Positions 12,065 to 23,828 of a stretch of 64,000 bases of DNA are shown piece after piece (position 1 is the first letter of the stretch; each line of letters begins with the position of its first letter). The position numbers and the translations under genes were made by a program. Source of the DNA: Opisthorchis felineus (taxonomy: Eukaryota > Platyhelminthes > Trematoda > Opisthorchiida > Opisthorchiidae); NCBI GenBank assembly GCA_004794785.1, contig SJOL01010112.1, positions 1 through 64,000 of the forward strand. Reading direction: 5' to 3'. The notes below the pieces were generated by a model. It did not search any database, was not told where the DNA came from, and was given only the letters and a program-made list of their open reading frames with translations.

Positions 12065-12365
12065 AAACCTGATTTGTACAGTGCTGATGAACGGAGGAAA
12101 GCCCTTAGCTGCCAAGTTGTTTACTAGCAAACACGAACTCAGCAGTTACAGGCCATTAGACACGAAAGTAAACATCTCATTTGCTCATAGTTTTCAAAAA
12201 CTGCATATTCTCACGCATCCTCTTGAACTTTCCTAGACATACATCCACTGTTACACAATAGTAAACAAAAACTGCAAAGCGGTTGTCACGACCTTCACCT
12301 TCCAGCAGATGCGGAAACGGAGTTTGGGCACCAGACCATCGTAGTATACGCCCTTACACTCGTAC
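12065..12365 (+). repeat. unclassified interspersed repeat, copy 1
   Basis: The sequence aligns with 57783-58085 through landmarks such as GAAAGTAAAC[A/G]TCTCAT, ATAGTTT[T/C]…AAAAACTG, ATTCTC[A/G]CGC and the closing CCGTTACACT/CCCTTACACT. No intact frame or tRNA-like promoter is seen. The second copy is followed at once by a Penelope-like tail, so this may be part of such an element. Confidence 0.55.
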
Positions 12366-12399
12366 TGTTTGCGACTATACTTCCGGTAGAGAATGCGAC

Positions 12400-15165
12400 G
12401 CAAAGTTCGCTTCAAAGTTGGCAACTGGAGGGAGTCATTTTATTTGATCAGACAATAGTTCACACCAGTGAATGTATATTTTAACCAGTGCTGTGCACCC
12501 TCCACATGGACCAGTTGTTTCGGCGCTGCTTGCCATGCACATGTTTTCCAACATCCGTCTGGATATTACGCGGTTTATGTTTGTGTCTGGGTTACCGCAC
12601 TTAAACATGGCTACACCAAAACGTGGACACATCGATGGAGAGCAACAAAGCCCGACTTTGACTCACTTTCCAACTGGGCTTCACCAGTGTGTTAGTTACG
12701 TTGTCAGTCAGCTTTCGAAAGTTGCTTATGTGATCGACCAAAATCTGAACATATGCTTGAGACATTGCTTACGGGTATTCGTCATTTGTGCATAGACTGT
12801 AGAAACAGATGCGTGACTCATTGTTTGCCCGCCGTGACTCAAGTGTGTTTGATTGATTGTTGCGTGTTTGATTTGATTGTTTATTGATACAGCAAGTGTC
12901 AAATCACGAGTTAAGTCCGAGAGCTTCCAAAAGACTACCAGAGCGGCTTTGAAAGGAGGGTTTTAACAACGCGGCAGGGGATTTTGACGAGGTTGTGTTG
13001 GCTGATTTTGCGTCCAAACCTGTCAGTTCAACAGCAACTGTCAGACCATTTTGGCGCCGGTTATGTCTTATTCGATCTGTGTGGTATGGACATGATAGGT
13101 ACTATGATTGAGGAGTCATATTCCTTGATATGGACTGGCGTGAGATAAACACAAGATAAACACACATACTGGAGAAGATGAACTTGATACTATCATTCAG
13201 GTAACTTTATTGAAAGGTTAGCGGTGCTACCATCTGTGAATACACATACCTACGACCACAACGGGAAGAATTGTCCTCGCTGCACATCGTATACCGTTCC
13301 TTAGGGACTTTCGAAATCTTTCCAAACCCTTGTGGTGAAGATGATAATTTACCTGTCGGTCGCACTTAGCTACTTCTGTTTTTTTCGTGTTGTTCAAGTT
13401 ATCTGGAAGACAGCTAAGGACGATATCGCGATAGTTCAGCGGAAAACACGTAAGCACATTTCTGTTTTGTAAACCACTTTGTTGTGAGCCAGCATCGCAT
13501 AACTAATTTGTCCGGAGGCGGTTTGTCGCCTGACCAGTCCGTTTTGAATCGGTTTCAACAACGTCAACCGGGCAATTTGTTCATGAGCGGCTAAAGCAAT
13601 TAGGATCACCCATGCATTTCTTACGTTATCAACGTGTTTCCACGTTTTGTGCCCAGATCTTTGGGGCCACAGATGATATTTGTAATTGGTTGGTTATAAG
13701 AGAAGGTTTGGGAGGATCTGTGGGCAGTATAGAACAGTTCGCTCACTAGAAATGCAACGGCTGCCCTGTGTTTTGAGAGTTGTTCAACTCTATCGGCCGA
13801 ACAGTTTGTCTTTTTGTCAGCTATTTTTGCTTGTTTCAAAGATATGATTGCTCGAGGCTCTGTAGGATTCAAAATTGATTGATGGATGTTCCACAGGACT
13901 AGGTTGTGTAGCCGGTAAACAGCCTGTCTCATCGACGTAATCACGAACACGGTACCAACGCAATCCGTCACTGCTTGTTGTTCACACTAGGGGCTTGTGA
14001 TGTGTTGCAGTCAGATGCCATGTGCCCAGTGGGCCTAGCAAAGCTGCTAACTAACCTCATAGGCAAGCGGTGTTATGAACCCAGCTGGAGTGAACAGCTT
14101 TGCAATGTATACAACAGCAAAGGCTGTGACGGCTTCGATTTTAACTCGGACAGTCCATAGGGGTGTGGACTTCAACTAATTGAAGTTGAAAGCACAAGAA
14201 GGCGTTGGTATTCTGTTAATATGCTTCACTCTGTTTGCAAACATCCAGGTACATAGACAAGTATTTCCGTTTTTAGAAACCGGTACTTCGCACGCTTGGA
14301 CCCGGTTCCATAGTACCTTAGACGCATAAGCTATTCGATTAGCGCACTTCAGTGCTCACTTTCAGTGTTTATGTTTGACGGATTTCCACCGTCATAGTTT
14401 TCAGTGTTCTTTGTCTGTTTTGCACACACCCTCGAAAGTGACCCGAAAAGCTCGAGTAGCATATTTTGGCCTGTAACTTTATGGTAGTTTTATGTACAGC
14501 TTAGGTAGAGGCCAACTGATGCGAGGGAGGGTGAGCTTGGGGGTCATTCTTCGAAGCTACTGGCTACTGTCGTCGTGGAAAGAGAGTCACAGAATAACCA
14601 GCTAACGTCGTTGTGGAAAGTCCAGAGCGCCATCATTGTACACCCTTGCTTGGTTGATTGACAGGCAGCTCTTGGTTGTTTGTTTTAGCGGACCGATCTA
14701 GTTACTGGTCGATTTCTGCGCAACTTGTCCCCCCTCGGACACAGGTTCGTTAGAGGGTATCGCAAAGCAAACTGAAACAGTGAAATCTACTCAAAGCGTT
14801 TGTTCTTTAGAACTGAACTTATAACCTGCTGCTCAATTTAATCTTTCTGTGGGGTTTTGTCCTCGAAGGAAACGTCGCCCTTTGAGACAGTCTCATTCGG
14901 TGCTCAATGATCCAAAAAGCACGTCTTATATGGTTTGGTTCAGAGTTTGGACCATAGAACATATACGTCAAGTCCGATGCTTCACTCAAAGAATAATCTT
15001 TATCGTACGTCGAGTGGTACACTCATATGCAAAGAGAGACTCAACGAAATATCTTGTTCACAATAATCGTTGGCCGTTTCTCCATTGCGTCTTCCGTTAA
15101 CAACTGAGTGCCTAGCTTCATTTACGTACGACGCGGTGTTCATGCAGGAAATAAGTTTGGTGGGA
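12400..15165. other. non-coding stretch
   Basis: The longest frame is a minus-strand one of 116 codons (13621-13971) with mixed composition and no recognisable family. Nothing else can be named. Confidence 0.4.
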
Positions 15166-15169
15166 ACTC

Positions 15170-15245
15170 ACGGACTAGCCATACCTGATGAGCCCCAAGA
15201 AGGACGAAACCAAAGAGTTTCTGGTCGCGGAAAATATTGGCCCTA
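15170..15245 (+). ncRNA. divergent hammerhead ribozyme (copy 3)
   Basis: On the plus strand: core CTGATGA at 15185-15191, stem II GCCC…GGAC with loop CAAGAA and one mismatch, GAAA at 15206-15209, stem III ACCA/TGGT closed by a nine-base loop, and C at 15226 as cleavage nucleotide. Stem I is weak: only C-G next to the core and an outer GCCA/TGGC can pair. The stretch from CTGATGA to GAAACC matches copy 1 and copy 2, so it shares their ancestry. Unlike them it has a proper stem III hairpin. Activity is doubtful. Confidence 0.55.
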
Positions 15246-15249
15246 CTTG

Positions 15250-18200
15250 GATACATTTCTGTGCGTGGTTCTGTTCTGTGGTTGTTCTACATTGTCAGTT
15301 CCACAGGGTACACTATTCTTGTCATCGATAGATACACAGCAGAGGTAGTTACTTTTTTCCTATTTTATACACGCTATTGTTACTCTGTTTTGGTCTTGGG
15401 ATGACGTATGCCCATACTACACCTTTTAGCCCGGGTGACCTTTTCTTGGAAGCATCTCTGTGGGAAGTCACTCCATTGCAGAAGGTGGAATCACGCTATT
15501 TTGCTGTCCTCGAAAAGGCTCTGTTGGGAGCGGAACAGTTCTGTGGGTCGAATTTACGCCGCGATTCTTATTGATTCATATTGGTGGTTCAAGCTTACTT
15601 GATTGCTCCTAAGTCACGTACTACGTGCTGAATTTAAAAGCGGAAAATTGTCCCACGACGGATTAGTTGAACGGCTAATTGGTCGAATATCAATCTGTAG
15701 TGCTCCTTATTGGGTTAAGGATGGAACTGAGCTACGGTTTCAGTAGCAACCAACAAGTTCAACTGACAATAACGGGACAAGGATTATCAAACTGAACCTT
15801 TACGTAGAAAGATCCGAAAACCCCTTGTTTCAATTGGCAGTTCTCACGTTCCCCCCGCCTGTTTTATTATGGACGCTTTGGGGAGTTTAGAAAAGGTCCA
15901 TTTCCTCACTTTACTGCATCTTCAAGTGCGTCCACTTGATTCGAACAATGGCAATCGTGCAAGTGAATCTATGCGTTTGTTATGTCAATAGTGAACGAAC
16001 ATAGTGAACTCTTCCACCCTGTTTTCGATCACTTCGACACCATGTTTGTCATTAGCACAAAACAAGCCGTGTGTGTGTGTGTGTACAAGTGGGAATTAAG
16101 TTTAAAATTTGGGGACTCCGCCCATGTGAAAAAAGCCGTTCGTTCGCAACTTCCGTTTACACCGATTCAGTAAGCAACCGGGTTTTGAATATAATACATG
16201 TACTGTTTGATGTTCAAATAAGATAAAACATCGATTGAATTCCTGGAACCACGCCTGCCTAATAAACCCCATGTAGGACAAAGCAGCTAGTGAGTTGTCT
16301 GCGTGTTCTCGTCAATCTTTGCCTGTGAAGGGGCGAAATCGGTGTGTAGTTTCTGCTCTCTGAAAAACGGAATTCAGTAGCTTTATCGTGCCACCAAAAG
16401 CCGATTTATGTTTGTTGTACTGACATTAGTTGGAAGCACAATTTCCATACCCAAATCATAGCCACCCTGTTTAGTAGCTCAGTACAAGCCCAAACAATTT
16501 AAAAAACTTTTTTGTTTTCAGTCAGGACTTACAAAAACGTTGTCGGCAGTGTCGCGACTCCCTTCAAAGAGAGTAATCCCTTCAGTGATGGACACAACAC
16601 TTGTTTTTTGGTTGTTGAGCTCCGGTTCCGGTTTTGCTTTTCCGTGAAAATAGATAATATTATGATTATAACACTGAATACGTATACTGCGTTTGGATAT
16701 CAATGACAACTCAGAATCGGTGTTAGGATCGTTTAGTTTTTTTTAGATTCGTGATCAGTCAAAACCGAATAGTTTGATTTATACACTGCATACAGTCTAC
16801 GGTGAATGCTTAGAGCACACGCGTGTAGCGGATCCGCAATTTTCCGTTTCCATCTACTTGCCTCGGCGTCGCAAGTTCGACTTGCTGTCAATCTGTGACT
16901 CACTAAGAACGCATTGGTGTACAGGAATCTACGCGGTGCTGTCAAACCCAAAACCATATATGCCTTTCAGAACAAAGATTCTATTCCGTTCGACCAAAGA
17001 AATTTGAAACTTGTAGCACTTAGCATACCATTCTACAAATGCAAGTAATGTCAGGCTTGCAACGAACAAAAGGACATCAGATGCACACGTACGCTCGACA
17101 ACATTGGTTCTGAGCTGCCCTAGAACCTTTCAGCTTTTCAACGTATGGTTCAGGATTGTTCTGATCTCCGGCTTCATTTTTATCAGGCTTGTTTCCATGA
17201 CATCATAAACGAGTGATTCAGCCAGGATTCAGTTGAGTCTCTCGTTGTTGCCAAACTACAATCTACAGCGGAATGTGGTTCATCAACTTTGTTCGAACTT
17301 TTGCTGCTTAATGGGTAAGTGAATTCCGCGCGGTTCGAACACTAAATGTCACGGCCGCATAATCAGTATTGTGGAAGAATGGGTGCACACACTTTTGGCC
17401 TCCCCTTCTCCCTGAGATCTTGAATTCCCCGCGGGATAGATTTCTCCACTCGGTCGACAACCACGGGTTTATTTTGTCCGGGCTATCCAGCTCTGATGCA
17501 ACGGAATACACATTTCACGCTGTGAAATTTATTCTCCTCAAGAGCCAGTCGATGCCAACGGGTTGCGATGCAATCTCAGTGTTGTCATGCTCACTCTCAC
17601 TTGAACTGACGCACTGAGTTTCCTGAGTTTCAGTTCATTCGTTCTCCCGTAAGCAGAGGGGCATAGGTAGCGCCACATAACATTTTCGGGAGCTATCTTA
17701 GCCGCGATAGAAAATCTACGGGTTTTCATCATTGACGTTAGTAATCCCAATTTGTTCCATGGAACCTCAGCGCTTGAACGACAACCACACTGTCGGTGTG
17801 ATTGTGGGCATGTGTCCAACGTTTCACATACTTGCCACATTGAATACAAATCAGCTTATGAACTAGTCACATTCTAATGAAGATTTCGTACCGTAAGTGA
17901 AGATGCTGAAAAGCCGAGACTGGCATAGATTGGCCTTATTTCTAGGACGAAACTTCTGTTGACATTCCCGCACCCTGCTGAGACAAAGATTCGCCTACCT
18001 GAATGGACGTATGAACCAACCAATTTGTGATCGAATCGCCCACTCCGTCGTCCACTGCCTATAGATTCCTTGCACGGTACATCCGACTTTCACGTTACTT
18101 TGCTGCGGCGCACTTATCCCATGGATGTTCGAAACAGAATGGAAATTAAAGCTTATCCAAGTTCACTCTGAGTCATTTTTCAATGCATTGTTATGCGAAA

Positions 18201-19462
18201 GCCAGCTAACGGAAAGAGTTTTGTCTTTCTTGAAGTAATCCGTCGTTTGGGGGTGTTCCATCAGTCATGACCAAATGAAAAACAGGCGTAACTACTTGAG
18301 TGTGGCTACACTTCAGCTGTTCGACACACGAACCCATTTTCCGGCTCTCACTTTCCACGGTCGGCTTGGAAAGAGAGGGATTTATATCGGATCTGCAGGT
18401 GGTTGCCCTGCAGTATGCTGTTCCTCATGATGCGGATCGTTGTCCCCAGACGCGGGTTTATATTAGCAGGAACATGGGAATTCATTGTACAGCGTGATCG
18501 GACCATCCTTCAGATGTTCAAGCTCATTTGGCCTCGTCTAATTTAGGTCACTCCAGATGATTCCAGACACTCAAGTGGTACCTCAGGAAATGTCCAAATC
18601 TAGGCTAAATGGCCTCCAATCCCGAGTGAAAAGAAATTCGAGTCGGATGCTTATTTTGGTGGGTGGAGCGCAATTTGCCTTTTGATGCGTTTAGTACTTT
18701 GCACGAACCTCCATGAGATCGCATTTCTCATGTTGAATTCTTTTTGAATCAGTATCAGTTGTTGCAAACTTTCTCTTAACACGTGACGTAACCTTTTGAT
18801 CAAACATACAAAGCCAACTTCAACTGGGAGGATGATTGCGCCTCAGTGTCCCGTAATCTAAGTACCGGTTGCACCAGATGCATTCATGCAACCCAGCGGG
18901 TGGGACACAATAGCATAGCGACTAAGAATCCATAGTTTCCACATTCGTTTTCTCACAGTACTGTAGAATCACTAGCACACATGAAGGATGAATGTTCTTC
19001 TCAGTAGGTGGTCTTTTTTTGTCGTGAATGTCTTGGTTAGCAAGTTTCAAGTTTCTCGTTCATTTCTTGCTTATTTTTGCGTCAGCTTCATACCACAATC
19101 GATAAAAATCTTACAATGCCTCTAAATTTCAGCGTGTTAGTCCAATAGTTTTTGAAGTGTTGAACGATTACATACGATGTAACTTGGCTACTTTGTATGC
19201 CTACTGTAGGATATGGACGGTAACATTTCACAAAGGCGTCAGAAAGGAGATTACTTCAGATGATGTCTCTAAACAAACTTAGACTTGATGGTTTATGTAT
19301 TTGAGAAAACTTCTGACCTGTTAATTTCTTCCTTGTTTTCATGACGCTGAATGCTGAACACGACTTATTAGGAAATGCGGTAATAATAGCTGCCGGTATA
19401 TGGTAGCCGTGGCAACAGGGCAAATGGTCCGTCCACTCTAGTGTTTCCTGACCTTCTACCCA
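15250..19462. other. non-coding stretch
   Basis: Only short frames occur, plus a GT run at about 16070-16084. A minus-strand 103-codon frame (17538-17849) has mixed composition but no recognised family or splice context. No gene is supported. Confidence 0.4.
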
Positions 19463-19730
19463 GCTGCGAGTTAGGGTGCAAGTTGCTCTCCAGAGTGAGG
19501 CCTGATAACCCTCCCAGTTTCTGGATTGGTACACCACAAGGCGCTGTCGTTTTGTGTGCACACTGGACTACCGGGATTTCTGTCACCAAAGATGATTCCG
19601 AGGTCCGTAGTAAGATGAAATATCCTTCTGGGATTTCCTGTTTACTATGGGGTAATACTATTTTGGCAGCGTGCAGCAACTCGATTTTGCACCCACTTAA
19701 TAGCCCTATCGTGGTAGCCTTGTTCTCCAG
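19463..19730 (+). CDS. possible exon of an unidentified beta-propeller-like protein
   Basis: A good acceptor (CCTTCTACCCAG) ends at 19462. The frame that follows contains FWIGTPQGAVVL and ISCLLWGNTILAAC, which look like successive beta-propeller strands: 'W-I-G-T-x-x-G' blade starts are common in WD/CNH-like propellers such as JIP3/4 and ARHGEF10 families. No confident family call is possible. The donor is unclear (a GTAATA near 19651 is the best). It lies upstream of, and probably separate from, the MAP1 gene. Confidence 0.25.
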
Positions 19731-20800
19731 TTCAATTTATCATCCGCATTGTTAATCTTTTACAGAATTTTGGTTACTTATCGTTTGTCTCATTACCCGG
19801 TTGTGAACATGTTGTCGTTACATCTGGTGTATTGCATTATGGGGTTGATTTGTCCGTTAACCTTTTATTGGTTTCCTGGTTGGTTTTGCGTACTATTGTT
19901 GGCAGGTGTCCGTTCTAGTTTCGATGAGTTCTTCTTTGTTTCGGATCCATTCGAGCTCTTGATCCTCCCTTGGTTCTTCACATTTCTCCTAGTCGACCAA
20001 ATCGATCCACAATAACTCTACCACCTATCGAGTTGTTTTCCATAAGCGACCAGCCTAATTCTTGCAGCTGTTGTCATTGTGTGTATGCACAGCACCGGAA
20101 TCACGAAACAACTGTATCACGTCGTCACCAGATGGATACGAGAGTGAGGAAATTGGTCGAATATGCCGCAGTTACAAAGCAACACGCACACACGCACGAA
20201 TATGCTTTTCGCTCGGTTGGTGGGATGATAACGAAAGCCGGTATAATGACGTTTATGGTGATAAGGTAGAAATATCATATCTGTTCTCAAAAGTCCTAAG
20301 TTTGTGATTCGCTTAGTTCAGGAAAGGACGTTAACCTTCTCTTCCGAAGTCTCACCTACTCGACTTCGTCACCCGTAAATGAGAGTTGGTTCTAGTTTTG
20401 AGTGTACCTCGAATGAGTGTCACCTGAAATCATTCATAAATACCTCTCTTTGAATGACGAGCAGAACAGGGTGAATCGGAAGCAATACGTGCCTGACAGT
20501 GTGTGGGTATCTTTGGCTTCGATCTATTGTTTCCTTTTCTCGGTGAAACTATATCCTTTTTGATTTGCGAACCAAGTTTCGACGGAGGAAGATTTTAACT
20601 GGCAGGGAACCAATAAGTGCGAGTAAACTGACTGTGTATAACTCACAGTCAGGCTTTCGTATCGCAATCACGGAGTTTCCGCAATCGGGAAAGCTTAATG
20701 CCATTGTAACTCCTCAGTTGAGGCAACGTTAGGTTCTCGAGTCATGACTCAACAGCTCCGTACCGTTTTTAACGGCATTCGATTTTCTGTTTTGTTTCAG

Positions 20801-20879
20801 CCAGAACCCAAACTAGGGATCTCGTCAATCAACGGCCTTGCCCGACCTCCAAAATTTGATCAGGGTTCTGGAAACACAG
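20801..20879 (+). CDS. MAP1-family protein, tentative upstream exon
   Basis: An excellent acceptor (GATTTTCTGTTTTGTTTCAG) ends at 20800. The 79-nt exon is open in phase 0 (PEPKLGISSINGLARPPKF…) and ends in phase 1 at a weak donor (GTTACA). Phase 1 is exactly what the exon at 23557 needs, and the joined peptide falls where vertebrate MAP1 has the 'FVSRHSARF' segment, although identity is low. Supported by the acceptor, phase and position; against it is the poor donor. Confidence 0.45.
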
Positions 20880-20985
20880 GTTACACGATGTTTTTTTCCA
20901 CCTAGCTGGTCAATGGACATTTCCTATTAATTACTTTCTCAGCTGCTCTGATGTATTGACATGTGACTGGATCAAGCACGACAGC

Positions 20986-21167
20986 CCGGGATAGCTCAAT
21001 GGTTAAGGCACGAACTAACTGACCGGAAGATCCGTAGTTTGAACCTAACCTTGGCATCTCGACTGCTCCTGACTAGACTCGGGCAACCTGTCAATACCTC
21101 AGCACTCATGCTTCCACCGGGTAGCACAATAGCAGGGTGTCAAAAAGGTGTCACAGCTGAACGATTG
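20986..21167 (+). mobile_element. tRNA-derived SINE (family 1), copy f
   Basis: The copy has an A box (GGGATAGCTCAATGGTTAAGG), a damaged B box (GTTTGAACC), the body and the terminal ACAGCTGAACGATT. It lies in the putative intron after 20879. Confidence 0.88.
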
Positions 21168-22715
21168 TAACTGTGTTGTTGCCTCAGTCTACTGTAGTCG
21201 AATTGAGACAGCTGATTTGCACCTGAGACCAGAAAAGGATTGACCAGAAACGGTATTGTGAATACCATTTACTCAATTGAGCGAAATTTGTGTATACTTG
21301 GCTAGCGGATGGCGGGATCGTTCGATAGATTGGGTCCATGGGCTGCGCTCATTCTTCACAAACAGTCTGAAACCCATATAGCCAAGGCGAATTGCAGAAA
21401 GCGAAAGTTCTCTGAGGATACTAACCTAGTGGGGATTTTGAACGTCCACCTGGATGCCGTTTGTGCAGATGCCATGCTAATTTACAGAAATGTGAGAATG
21501 TGTTGTGGACAACGTATCGAATGGAATCATTCCATTCGCATGAACTGCCACTGAATTGTCTTTGAGTTTATTTCTTTGTATCTGTCCCATAAGTGCATTC
21601 CGGTGATTTATTTACTGCAGTTTAGTCTCTGGTTGGTCGTCACCGTCATCAAGTTGCCTGATAACTAATGAAACGTGGCGTCGGAAGGCGGAATTAATGC
21701 AACTGCCGTACATTTCCATAATCCGAATAACCTTGTTTCATGTTGCGTATTTTACTGCTTCGCAGTCTATTCCCCTTCCCCCGAAAAAATCAATGCTACG
21801 TATCTTTCTTTTCGTTCACCATAAAACACTGCTACTGTTTTGTCCTGTGTCACCCTAGCGCGTGTTTTACCGGGCTATGCAGTTTCCCTACGGTTTGTGC
21901 CTCTATCCGTTTGTGTTTGGCGCGTGTGACGTGGATCGATTTTTGGCGCGCGGTTTGTAAAGACCTGTGTTTATCCGTTTAGACTGTGTCCTCCGTAAAC
22001 AGAAACAAGAGTTCTTGTTTGCTTGGTCACTTGCTATTTTTGTCTCGTGAACTCGAATCAATTAGGGTCTACTTGAGGGTGATTTCAATGAATTCCGTGT
22101 CACTTGAAGATTTCTGCTGGGTTGTTTTTCAAGTTGGATGGCCTAGACGTTCAGCATGTGTTATTTTGGTCGAAGAAGGATTTTTCCTTCGCGTATTTGC
22201 ATGTGCTTATCCGCCCTCCTAAGCTAAAACACCTTCAGGGGTTCAGAGGATAATCAATCGACGGAGTTCACTCTTGGGATAGATGTGCCGGACAGTTTAC
22301 AGATCCTTGACTGATCCATACTTGTATATCAACACGGCGAGCATATACGTTGGCCATAATATACATACTATATAATTGTGTATCGTGTGATGACTATATA
22401 CATAATTATGTAATGTCATTACCTAACAATATTATATTTGAGCTTCCATAATGGGCTCCAATAAACCAATATGTTTTATCTCGGCCCTTCATGTGTGACG
22501 GCCTTCTGAAAAATCTGCGCAAACGTCCGATACCATTGACGTCCGATTTGATAGCGATAACGCTCATCCTGAGGTTGGATCAGTCTGAGGAGCGTTTTCA
22601 CAAGTTCGTCGTTCGGAGCACTGTCGGAACTAGTGAAATCGACGTGGCTGGATGTGCCAAACCCTGTTCATTGGAATATCTGCTCGACTCGTCCTGCTTT
22701 ATATATGACCCTCAA

Positions 22716-22875
22716 TCTCTATGGACCGAGTGGTTAAGGCGCGAACTCAGTAACCGAAAGGTCCGTGGTGCAAACCCAACCCCTGCACCTCGACTGCTCC
22801 TGTCCAGGCTTGGGCAACCTGGCAGTATCTCAGCCCCTGTGCTTCTTTCTGGTGGCATGGTAGCTAGGCCACAGA
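22716..22875 (+). mobile_element. tRNA-derived SINE (family 1), copy g
   Basis: The tRNA-like head has ACCGAGTGGTTAAGGCGCGAA and a degenerate B box (GGTGCAAACCC), followed by the typical body. The 3' end is truncated or diverged. Confidence 0.85.
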
Positions 22876-23556
22876 AGAACCACCACGTGGCAACTGCTGA
22901 CAACAACCCTAGATTTCAGTTATCGCCACGCGTTAGCGAACAGTTCTCGTATGTGTAAGACACATGAAGGTTTGGAGGATCGGCATTTTGATTCTCAGTT
23001 CAGTTCCGAAATTATGCCATGAGGAATCCTTCAGTTGTACAGGTGCTTTCGTGTTGCTGTCGATGCGTACCGTCGCTTACCCGTTTGGTAAGGTGTATGA
23101 ACCGATGTATCTGATATTGGAGTATCCTAGGGTGACCAATGATTCATTGTTTTTTGAATATGTCGGTAAAGTCTTTCTCCTAGAGGGATTGATTTGGATA
23201 CCGATTTTAGCAACGGAGTCTCTTAATTTGGTTGGAGTATCAACTCATAAACCGACATCACTAGATTATCCTGGGTTGGCTACCCGAGTACCTAAACTAA
23301 CAGCAAACCATTTGAGACTCTCGTAACCTTTTGCGCTTCGCACTTCCACTTTCCAACTTCATCGGCATTGCGGTTGCCGCAAAGTTGTGCATTTTCCAAA
23401 ATTCACTCATTCATACACTTTAGAATAAACTTCTGAAAGTACGGTGCCAGGTCAATTATGGAGTAGTTTGTCAGTGTTGCTAGGTTTTTTAGTAGCTCTC
23501 ACAGTTATCCTCGTGCTGTACTCAAACGTCGATGATGTCACCCCTTTCGTTTTCAG

Positions 23557-23828
23557 TTGGCCTGAACACTGCGAATGACGTGACTGGGCTGAACTTGGTT
23601 CGAATCCAATACAACCCGACGGCGACTCAGTTTCGATCTTGTTTACGTGATTGCTTGGCCCACGCGCTCAACACCGGTCGCGTTTCCGAAACAGAGGCTT
23701 CAGTTGATGGTCACGTTACGGTGGTCTATGCTGGTCAGGTTATGTCCCATACAGGCGAGTGGCTTCTGGCCGATTGCGCCTTGGATGGGCATCAGGTGCT
23801 TTCTTGGCTTGACAGTAAAGCAGCTCGG
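23557..23828 (+). CDS. MAP1-family protein exon (N-terminal domain, part 1)
   Basis: The acceptor is CCCCTTTCGTTTTCAG and the donor is CGG|GTAAGC; the exon enters in phase 1 and leaves in phase 0. It encodes about 91 residues, including NLVRIQYNPTATQF and VTVVYAGQVMSHTGEWLLAD. These align with the vertebrate MAP1 N-terminal stretch that reads, in order, 'VLVNPSD', a 'LVL.G..…TGEL.LQ' strand and the following helix. The family binds microtubules and shapes axons and synapses; the N-terminal domain is part of the heavy chain. The following exon (28238) continues the alignment without a gap. Confidence 0.8.

Larger units (their letters stand above)
20880..23556 (+). other. intron (tentative) between MAP1 exons
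   Basis: About 2.7 kb. It holds two SINEs and an AT-rich segment at about 22330-22470 with short palindromes. No other coding island is supported. Confidence 0.4.

Noticed and set aside
22330..22470. AT-rich palindromic stretch as a possible replication origin or MITE
   Set aside because: The palindromes are short and imperfect, no flanking duplication is seen, and there is no second copy in the window.
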